Below are positions 1-6,818 of a stretch of DNA of 6,818 nt, in pieces. Under the pieces are notes generated by a model. That model ran no database searches, had not been told where the DNA came from, and worked only from the letters and a program-made list of their open reading frames with translations. The stretch is from positions 1 through 6,818 of the forward strand of contig CAMDQP010000056.1 of NCBI GenBank assembly GCA_945906115.1. The letters are read 5' to 3'. Both the position numbers and the translations under genes were made by a program. The stretch is from Opitutus sp. GAS368. GTDB lineage: Bacteria; Verrucomicrobiota; Verrucomicrobiia; Opitutales; UBA953. Positions within the stretch are counted from its first letter, which is position 1. Every line of letters begins with the position of its first letter.

Positions 1-741
1 AAGCCCGCGGGCGTGGCCCGCGAAGGCGAGTGGAAGCTGATCGAGCAATACGAAGACGGGAGCCTCGAGCTGTACAACCTCGCCAAGGATCCGAGCGAAA
101 CCACCGACCTCGCCGCCGCCGAACCGGCCCGCGTGGCGGCTTTGCGCGGAAAACTCGAAGCTTGGCGCCGCAGCGTCGGGGCGGAGCCGATCAAGGCTAA
201 CGCAAATTTCGGACGCGCCCTCTGGGAAGACTGCTTTGTGAAAACCGACGTCAGCAAGCTCCAAGCCCTGCCAACTTCCGAAGCAATGCGCCCGCTGCTC
301 GCCGAATGGCGCAAGGCGATGAACGACGCCACGACCGAAGGCGCAAACTCCCTCATCTTCCTCGAGGCCCGCGACGCCCGGGTGAAGGCGACGAAGATGA
401 AATACGAGGAGCCTCCTCAAAAGGATACCCTCGGCTTCTGGGTAAACGCCGAGGACACCGCATCCTGGACCTTCCAGGCGGCGCAGGCCGGCACCTATCG
501 CGTCACAGTCCTGCAGGGCTGCGGCAAAGGCAACGGCGGCTCCGTCGTCGCCCTCGTGACCCAGCAGGGTTCGTGCGAATTCACGGTCGAAGAGACCGGC
601 CACTTCCAGCGCTTCGTGCCCCGCGAGGTCGGCAAGCTCAAGCTCGCGGCCGGCGAGAACACGCTCATAGTGCGCCCAGTCAAGAAGGCCAAGGCCGCGG
701 TCATGGATCTCCGCCGCGTGATTCTCGAGCGCGTCGAGTAA
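1..741 (+). CDS. Sulfatase (arylsulfatase A-like), C-terminal part with appended beta-sandwich domain; 5' end outside window
   Basis: This is the last 246 codons of a gene open from the first base to a TAA at 739-741. Residues about 7-70 match the C-terminal end of planctomycete/verrucomicrobial sulfatases: a REGEWKLIEQYEDG strand, the LELYNLAKDPSETTDLA segment and the closing AWRRSVGAEP helix. Such enzymes hydrolyse sulfate esters, typically on polysaccharides, using a formylglycine. That catalytic Cys/Ser motif and the metal ligands are upstream and cannot be checked. Most relatives end soon after this helix. Here a linker (about 75-115) leads to a roughly 125-residue domain containing DTLGFWVNAEDTASWTF, VLQGCGKGNGG, EETGHFQRFVPREVG and AAVMDLRRVIL. 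I recall this domain style at the end of sulfatases and related secreted enzymes in this group, where it resembles a carbohydrate-binding beta-sandwich. Sulfatase identity is well supported; ligand binding by the last domain is inference. A GTG at 13 lies in frame but is internal, not the start. Confidence 0.88.
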   Translation, partial: KPAGVAREGEWKLIEQYEDGSLELYNLAKDPSETTDLAAAEPARVAALRGKLEAWRRSVGAEPIKANANFGRALWEDCFVKTDVSKLQALPTSEAMRPLLAEWRKAMNDATTEGANSLIFLEARDARVKATKMKYEEPPQKDTLGFWVNAEDTASWTFQAAQAGTYRVTVLQGCGKGNGGSVVALVTQQGSCEFTVEETGHFQRFVPREVGKLKLAAGENTLIVRPVKKAKAAVMDLRRVILERVE

Positions 742-745
742 AGCC

Positions 746-1051
746 TCAGAACGTCGCTAATAGCGCGCGCAGTTCTTCCTCGGGTTCTTCGTGGCCTTGC
801 GCCACGGCGAGCGCGAGAGCGTCCGCAAAAATTGCCTTGGCCGCAGGCTGGTCGCCAACGGCCTGCAGGCTCTTGCCGAGCAGGATCCGAGGCATCATCC
901 AATCGGCCTTAGAAGCCGCAGCGAGACGGAGGTGCTCGATGGCTTCGGCCGCGGCGCCCTCGGTCAAGAGCGCTTGTCCGAGGGAGAAGCGGAACAGCGG
1001 ATTCGCCGGATCGGCCGCGACGTAGCGACGGAAGATTTCGGAGCGGGACAT
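746..1051 (-). CDS. Small TPR-repeat protein downstream of glgB
   Basis: This is a 101-residue soluble protein with no signal peptide or membrane segment. It consists almost entirely of two tetratricopeptide-like helical hairpins. The first spans about residues 14-50 (DPANPLFRFSLGQALLTEG and a following AIEHLRLAA helix). The second spans about 51-87 (ILLGKSLQAVGDQPAAKAIF). A short acidic tail follows (HEEPEEELRALL). Two-repeat proteins of about 100 residues like this are widespread in Proteobacteria and Verrucomicrobiota; they are presumed protein-interaction modules of unknown partner. The ATG at 1051 lies 2 bases after the glgB stop and is preceded by a weak AAGGG at a suitable distance, so translational coupling to glgB is likely. 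The frame stays open further upstream to 1588, but that extension lies inside glgB in another frame and is not TPR-like, so the start at 1051 is preferred. Confidence 0.82.
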   Translation of the reverse strand: MSRSEIFRRYVAADPANPLFRFSLGQALLTEGAAAEAIEHLRLAAASKADWMMPRILLGKSLQAVGDQPAAKAIFADALALAVAQGHEEPEEELRALLATF

Positions 1052-1053
1052 AC

Positions 1054-3255
<2,202 letters not shown>

Positions 3256-3264
3256 TCCGAAAGA

Positions 3265-3268
3265 CTCC
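3265..3268 (-). promoter_or_regulatory. Ribosome binding site for glgB (GGAG)
   Basis: The minus strand reads GTGGAGTCTTTCGGA immediately before the ATG at 3255. The GGAG core is 9 bases from the ATG, a usable distance. Its first G is the last base of the upstream GTG codon at 3270-3268, so the site decides between the two possible starts in favour of the ATG. Confidence 0.6.
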
Positions 3269-3326
3269 ACGCAGGGCGGTAAGTCGGCAAGCGCTCATTG
3301 CCCGAAAATACTTGAGGGAAACCCTG

Positions 3327-3340
3327 GAGCGACAACGCTC
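3327..3340 (+). repeat. Short hairpin overlapping the only Shine-Dalgarno-like site before lptD
   Basis: GAGCG (3327-3331) pairs perfectly with CGCTC (3336-3340) around an ACAA loop. The stem includes three bases of GGAG (3326-3329), the only ribosome-site-like sequence before the lptD ATG at 3346. Unfolded, that GGAG is 16 bases from the ATG, which is too far for normal use. The hairpin could mask the site or shorten the effective distance. A 5-bp stem in GC-rich DNA can occur by chance. Confidence 0.3.
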
Positions 3341-3345
3341 ACCAG

Positions 3346-5514
3346 ATGCCTGGCCGTCGTTTCTGGATCCTTGCCGCAAGCCTCTCCCTGACCGTGGCAG
3401 CCATGGCGGCTGAACCCGCCCAAGTCGTGGCTAAACTCGCCGAGGTGATGCCCAACATCGTCGCCGACACCTTCGCCCCGGAAGAAGGCGGCAAGGTCAT
3501 CGTCGCCACCAACGGCCACTTCGAAAGTAATGGGATAACCATCGACGCTAGGAAAATCCGCTTCGACACCCGCACCGGCACCATCGTCGCCGAAGGCAAC
3601 GTCGTGTATGCCACCAAGAACCTGCGCATCATCGGTGACAAAATTGAATCTGATCCGCGCAACGATACCATCGTGGCGACCAACGTCCGTTTCGGCCGAG
3701 CGCCCCTCTACTTCACCGCGGACACGCTGAAAATCGTCAAAGGTGATAGGACCATGCGCGGACTGCGTATGTGGAACAGCGAACCCGAGCAGCTCGGCAT
3801 GCATCTTAAGATCTCCGAGGCGGCTTATACGGAAGCCGATGACCGCCTCAGGATTCGTAGCGTCACGCCGCACGTGGCCGGTATCCCGTTCTTCAATCTC
3901 CCGTATTACGCGCAGGACGGCTATCGCGACATCCCTTATGACCTTTACCTGAACACCGGCAGCGAAGATCACCAGGGCCGCTACCTCCGCTCCACGTTCC
4001 TGATGCGCCAGTCCCCTTCCCTCTGGGTCGGCGGCCTGCTCGATATCTACGGCAAGTCTGGCATCCTCGTCGGCCCGGCGTTCCGCTACGACAATTCGAA
4101 GCAGCCTGAGGGCGGCATTGTCTGGAAGGGCAAGTTTGAGAGCGGATACATTAGCGATCGCGGCGATTTGCTTACCGATGTCTACGGCCGCACCCCGGAT
4201 CGCCAGCGTGCCTTCCTGTTCGGCGAAGTTAATGGACGCACCGTCGATGGCGTCGAGTTCGCCGGCAATATCTTCGGACAGTCAGACCCCGGGTTCATGC
4301 GGGATTTCCGACCGAACCTGATCCGTGAAACTGGTAACCCGCAGGCGAACTTCGAAGTCTCCGCGCCCTACGCCGGCGGCTATCTCTCGGCCTCGCTCAC
4401 GGCCAAGGCGGACAACTACCAGGACATCGTCCAGAAGCTCCCTGAGTTCCGCTTTGACCTTCCGCAGCAGTCGATTGACGGCGGCGATTGGAATCGCCGC
4501 AGCTTCGTGAGCCTGGGCTACTTCTCCGAACGCCCGTCAGCCGACCTGCCCCTGGCCAACTTCCAGACGGCCACGCTCGCGAGCGGCGCTTGGTCGACCG
4601 CCCGGCTCGACACCTATTTCGGCGTCAACCGCACCTTCGTCCTCAACGAGTGGCTGACCTTCAAGCCCGTGGCCGGCGTCCGCGCCACCGGCTGGTCCCA
4701 AGGCATTAACGGTAACAGCACCACCGCCAAAGTCATCGCGCAGACTGGCTTTGATCTGGAAGGACTCGTGACCGGCTCCTGGGACCTCGTGGCCAACAAG
4801 TGGGGCATTAACGGGATGCGCCACAGTGTCCGACCCCTCCTGCAATACCGCGTCATGCCTGGCGCTGACCGTGAGATTGGCACCGTGCCCATGGCGCAGC
4901 GTGCCGTCTCGGCTTCGGTCTTGGAAGAAGTCGACCTCGCCGACCGCCTCGACCCCGCCTCCACGACTGACCGCCAAGTCGTCCGTTTTGGCCTGCGTAA
5001 TACCCTCGAGACCCGCGATGCCAAGTTCGGCACCCGTGAGCTCGCGCGCGCGGACCTCTTCGCTGATTGGCGCGAAGGTCCGACGGCCGCCGACACCGGC
5101 CGCAGCGACCTGCACTGCGCGATCAGCCTGACGCCCGCCCCTTGGGTCAGCGTGAGCTCCGGCCTGCGCCTGCCCAACGGCAGCGGCGCCCCGCTCGAAT
5201 CCATCCAGAGTATCGCCTTCCACTCCGGCGACTTCTGGCGGACCTCTTTCAGCTGGGTCGAACTCCGTGAGATTACCCAAGCCCGCCAGCTCATCTGGGA
5301 AGGCCGCGTGACCTTGAATTCGATCTACTCCCTCGTCGCCACACTCAACTACGACGCGCTGGCCGGTCAAACTACATACCAGCGCATCGGGATTATCCAG
5401 CGCATCGCGAATTCCTGGGAGCTCGAATACGGCATCATGCAACGACTCGACCCCATTAACAACGGCAAGAGCTCATTGGGCTTCCAACTGCGGGCCAGAT
5501 TATTCAAGTTCTGA
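3346..5514 (+). CDS. lptD: LPS-assembly outer-membrane protein LptD-like
   Basis: Outer-membrane beta-barrel that inserts lipopolysaccharide into the outer leaflet as the last station of the Lpt bridge. The 722-residue product is somewhat shorter than E. coli LptD (784). Residues 1-21 form a signal peptide (RR, hydrophobic ILAASLSLTVAAMA, cleavage near AMA/AEP). Residues about 50-165 form the OstA/LptA-like jelly roll, including TGTIVAEGNVVYATKNLRI. The connecting GIPFFNLPYY (179-188) resembles the LptD segment before the barrel, and about 210-722 is barrel. MRHSVRPLLQYR (491-502) resembles the LptD histidine/proline/tyrosine motif. The chain ends in Phe, as BAM substrates do. The only cysteine is C591, so the two disulfides of E. 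coli LptD cannot form. The ATG at 3346 is the only in-frame start after a TGA at 3313-3315. The partner LptE is not in the window. LptD is preferred over a generic OstA-domain protein because jelly roll, barrel and motif occur together. Confidence 0.85.
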   Translation: MPGRRFWILAASLSLTVAAMAAEPAQVVAKLAEVMPNIVADTFAPEEGGKVIVATNGHFESNGITIDARKIRFDTRTGTIVAEGNVVYATKNLRIIGDKIESDPRNDTIVATNVRFGRAPLYFTADTLKIVKGDRTMRGLRMWNSEPEQLGMHLKISEAAYTEADDRLRIRSVTPHVAGIPFFNLPYYAQDGYRDIPYDLYLNTGSEDHQGRYLRSTFLMRQSPSLWVGGLLDIYGKSGILVGPAFRYDNSKQPEGGIVWKGKFESGYISDRGDLLTDVYGRTPDRQRAFLFGEVNGRTVDGVEFAGNIFGQSDPGFMRDFRPNLIRETGNPQANFEVSAPYAGGYLSASLTAKADNYQDIVQKLPEFRFDLPQQSIDGGDWNRRSFVSLGYFSERPSADLPLANFQTATLASGAWSTARLDTYFGVNRTFVLNEWLTFKPVAGVRATGWSQGINGNSTTAKVIAQTGFDLEGLVTGSWDLVANKWGINGMRHSVRPLLQYRVMPGADREIGTVPMAQRAVSASVLEEVDLADRLDPASTTDRQVVRFGLRNTLETRDAKFGTRELARADLFADWREGPTAADTGRSDLHCAISLTPAPWVSVSSGLRLPNGSGAPLESIQSIAFHSGDFWRTSFSWVELREITQARQLIWEGRVTLNSIYSLVATLNYDALAGQTTYQRIGIIQRIANSWELEYGIMQRLDPINNGKSSLGFQLRARLFKF

Positions 5515-5516
5515 GC

Positions 5517-6377
5517 GTGACGGATACCCCACCAAACTCCCCTTCGGTCCCCGAGGACGGCATTCTGCCGCCGGCTGACCTGCCCATCCGCCTCGACGTC
5601 TTCGAAGGACCGCTAGATCTGCTCCTGTTCCTGATCCGCAAGAGCGAGATTGATATCTACGACATCCCGATCGAGAAGGTCACGCAACAGTACCTCGAGA
5701 TCCTGCGCACACAAGAGAAGGATAACCTTGAACTCGCGGGCGACTTCTTCGTCATGGCCGCGACGCTCATGTACATCAAGAGCCGTATGCTTTTGCCAGT
5801 CGAAAGCCGCCCGGAAGAGGAAGTCGCCGTCGCGGATGAAGGGCATGACCCCCGCTGGGCGCTCGTCCAGCAGCTCATCCAGTATAAGCGCGTCAAGGAG
5901 ACCGCCGCCATCATCCGTGGGCTCGTCGACGACCGTCAGGGCCTACTCGGCCGCCACGTCTTGCAGCCTCAAGGCGAAGACGCCGTCGCGCGACCCGTCG
6001 CCCCAGCCGACCGCATCGAACTCTGGAATACCTTCAACCTCGTCCTTCGCCGCCTGGCCGAACGCATTCAGCCAGGCAACATTACGACCGAGACCGTCAC
6101 GGTATCCGACCGCATGGAGACAATCCTCGCCCGCCTCGAGACCGAGACCACGTTCGCCTTCACCAGCTTACTGCCCGAACGTCCAACCATTGGCTTCCTT
6201 GTGGCCACTTTCCTTGCGTGCCTCGAGCTGGCGCGTCTCGGAAAGTTGGCCTTAGAGCAGGATGCCGCCTTCGCGGAGATCAATTGCTCCAAAGCCGAAG
6301 CCGCCACCGTGCCGAACGCCGGCGAAGCCCTCGAAGGTAAGTCGGAATTCGACGAACCCGCCGGTGAGCCCAACTGA
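5517..6377 (+). CDS. scpA: Segregation and condensation protein A (kleisin ScpA)
   Basis: Kleisin subunit that bridges the two heads of the SMC ATPase together with ScpB to compact and segregate the chromosome; it acts on the nucleoid. The product is 286 residues, slightly longer than typical ScpA (about 250). The N-terminal signature is clear: VFEGPLDLLLFLIRKSEIDI (28-47), followed by DIPIEKVTQQYLEIL and the helix LAGDFFVMAATLMYIKSRMLLP (73-94). The C-terminal winged-helix part, which contacts the SMC head in known ScpA, is about 188-257 (VSDRMETILARLE, then FTSLLPERPTIGFLVATFLACLELARLGKL split over two helices). The extra length is a Pro-rich N-terminal leader (1-22) and a low-complexity Ala/Glu tail (258-286). 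The start is a GTG 2 bases after the lptD stop, with no ribosome site and no other usable in-frame start, so translation probably couples to lptD. ScpB is not seen downstream within the window. Confidence 0.95.
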   Translation: MTDTPPNSPSVPEDGILPPADLPIRLDVFEGPLDLLLFLIRKSEIDIYDIPIEKVTQQYLEILRTQEKDNLELAGDFFVMAATLMYIKSRMLLPVESRPEEEVAVADEGHDPRWALVQQLIQYKRVKETAAIIRGLVDDRQGLLGRHVLQPQGEDAVARPVAPADRIELWNTFNLVLRRLAERIQPGNITTETVTVSDRMETILARLETETTFAFTSLLPERPTIGFLVATFLACLELARLGKLALEQDAAFAEINCSKAEAATVPNAGEALEGKSEFDEPAGEPN

Positions 6378-6401
6378 GCCACGGGCTTGAAATCGCCGCC
6401 G

Positions 6402-6413
6402 GTCTGGCCAGAC
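6402..6413. repeat. Perfect 12-base palindrome in the scpA-to-6421 gap
   Basis: GTCTGGCCAGAC is a perfect inverted repeat with no spacer. It occupies the 43-base gap after scpA and ends 7 bases before the ATG at 6421, exactly where a ribosome site would normally be; none is present. It has no following T-run, so it is not a standard terminator. It could be an operator-like dyad for a dimeric protein, or chance. Confidence 0.35.
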
Positions 6414-6420
6414 TGTACCC

Positions 6421-6666
6421 ATGGCTCGCGCTAAGCGTCCTTCCAACCGTCTGCTAGGCATCGGTCTTGATGCCCAGGACAAGCATAAGCGCATCACCCG
6501 TGGCGAAGGCTTCAATCTCGTTGGCGGCTCGGAGGATACGCACGAACGGATGACCGAGACCGTGATTAAGACCTCCGAAGACCTTAGTCGCAAGGGCCGG
6601 ACCATCGCCGAAGCCCACCCGGAGGAGTTGGCCGACCTGCTCCGTAAGCACGACCGCGGCGCCTGA
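6421..6666 (+). CDS. Hypothetical small charged protein, 81 residues
   Basis: I do not recognise this protein. It begins MARAKRPSNRLLGIGLDAQD, has a Gly-rich middle (TRGEGFNLVGG) and ends in a predicted helix-rich part with AEAHPEELADLLRKH. It is strongly hydrophilic, carries many Lys/Arg and Asp/Glu, and contains no cysteine, signal peptide or membrane segment, so it should be cytoplasmic. Support for a real gene comes from the full ORF, codon use like its neighbours with many CGT, GGT, GCT and AAG codons, a clean single start (an in-frame TGA at 6388-6390 excludes extension) and the fit between scpA and the next gene. There is no clear Shine-Dalgarno site. The basic N-terminus could contact nucleic acid, but that is only a guess. 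Confidence 0.72.
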   Translation: MARAKRPSNRLLGIGLDAQDKHKRITRGEGFNLVGGSEDTHERMTETVIKTSEDLSRKGRTIAEAHPEELADLLRKHDRGA

Positions 6667-6732
6667 GCCAAAAAGGAGCCACAGACGGGTTGACTCACCT
6701 CTTTCGCAGGATTTGACTGCCACTCCCTAAAA
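6667..6732 (+). promoter_or_regulatory. 66-base leader before the final gene, with AAGGAG and TTGACT elements
   Basis: This gap contains AAGGAG (6673-6678), the best Shine-Dalgarno match in the window, but 54 bases from the ATG at 6733. It also holds two copies of TTGACT (6690-6695 and 6713-6718), each 5 of 6 to a sigma-70 -35 box, with no good -10 box at the right distance. The AAGGAG could serve an eight-codon frame that starts with the TTG at 6690 and stops at 6716. I see no terminator. The region's role as a promoter or leader is inferred. Confidence 0.3.
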
Positions 6733-6818
6733 ATGAGCAACGAGCTGCCCCCTCCCCCGCCTCCTCCTCCAGCTGACGGTGACAACTCCGCAGCGCAGGC
6801 TCCTAAGCTAAAACTCTC
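6733..6818 (+). CDS. Start of a proline-rich-leader protein of unknown function; 3' end outside window
   Basis: The frame opens at an ATG and stays open for 28 codons to the window end. The product begins MSNEL, followed by eight consecutive prolines (residues 6-13), then ADGDNSAAQAPKLKL. No earlier ATG, GTG or TTG is available in frame back to the TGA at 6691-6693. The leader is disordered and has no signal peptide or hydrophobic core. Pro-rich leaders ending in a PKLKL-like sequence are familiar to me from Verrucomicrobiota proteins of varied function, so the fragment does not identify the product. ScpB cannot be excluded, as it often follows scpA, but nothing here shows it. No ribosome site lies close to the ATG. 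Confidence 0.6.
   Translation, partial: MSNELPPPPPPPPADGDNSAAQAPKLKL

Larger units (their letters stand above)
3256..3345. promoter_or_regulatory. Divergent intergenic promoter region between glgB and lptD
   Basis: These 90 bases must hold the 5' signals of both glgB (minus) and lptD (plus), because the genes point away from each other. Candidate plus-strand boxes are TCGGCA (3284-3289) and AATACT (3307-3312), 17 bases apart, each matching 4 of 6 bacterial sigma-70 consensus positions. On the minus strand, TTGTCG and TATTTT lie 19 bases apart with the same quality of match. The region also contains short dyads: AGCGCT (3290-3295), AGGG-AAA-CCCT (3315-3325), and a GAGCG/CGCTC hairpin (3327-3340). 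That a promoter region exists follows from gene orientation; the individual boxes are weak guesses. Confidence 0.5.

Noticed and set aside
724..738. CTCGA/TCGAG hairpin at the sulfatase end as a rho-independent terminator
   Set aside because: The stem is only 5 base pairs, lies within coding sequence and has no T-run after it.
306..1025. Plus-strand Arg/Gly-rich frame overlapping the sulfatase end and the TPR gene
   Set aside because: It is out of frame with the sulfatase and has extreme Arg/Gly composition typical of a frame-shifted shadow in GC-rich DNA.
3295..3972. Minus-strand open frame (225 residues) opposite the lptD N-terminus
   Set aside because: It overlaps the divergent promoter region and the lptD signal-peptide and jelly-roll coding sequence. 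It has no recognisable motif.
4537..5442. Minus-strand open frame (301 residues) opposite lptD
   Set aside because: It is a shadow of the lptD barrel, with low-complexity Gly/Ala/Val/Asp composition and no family signature.
6252..6785. Minus-strand open frame covering the scpA end, the 81-residue gene and the proline-rich start
   Set aside because: It runs antisense across three plus-strand genes. Its Gly-rich start is only the reverse of the proline codons.

Overview
The window is GC-rich (roughly 60% by eye) and gene-dense, and it comes from a Gram-negative bacterium. An LptD-type outer-membrane LPS transporter shows the double membrane. A formylglycine-type sulfatase with an extra C-terminal beta-sandwich domain, glycogen branching enzyme, ScpA and sparse Shine-Dalgarno sites together suggest the Planctomycetota/Verrucomicrobiota group, most likely Verrucomicrobiota (Opitutae-like). 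This placement is inference from protein style; there is no rRNA or marker phylogeny here.

Layout: (1) Positions 1-741 (+) hold the 3' end of a sulfatase gene whose catalytic N-terminal part lies outside the window. (2) On the minus strand, convergent with the sulfatase, are a starch/glycogen branching enzyme gene (glgB, 3255-1054) and, 2 bases after its stop, a 101-residue TPR mini-protein (1051-746). The TPR and sulfatase stop codons are separated by only 4 bases. (3) A 90-base divergent promoter region (3256-3345) separates glgB from the plus-strand genes. (4) On the plus strand lie lptD (3346-5514), scpA (5517-6377, GTG start 2 bases after the lptD stop), an unrecognised 81-residue basic/charged protein (6421-6666), and the first 28 codons of a gene whose product begins with an eight-proline run (6733 to the window end).

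How the genes relate: glgB and its TPR neighbour look like one transcript for alpha-glucan storage. lptD and scpA look like a translationally coupled pair that joins outer-membrane LPS assembly to SMC-dependent chromosome organisation. The two downstream genes run in the same direction and may or may not share that transcript. I see no tRNA, rRNA, CRISPR array, insertion sequence or convincing rho-independent terminator. No gene-free stretch exceeds 90 bases.

Nothing here amounts to a clearly new biological system. The points most worth a second look are the lptD-scpA coupling, an LptD without the cysteine pairs used in Escherichia coli, the appended sulfatase domain, and the unrecognised 81-residue protein.
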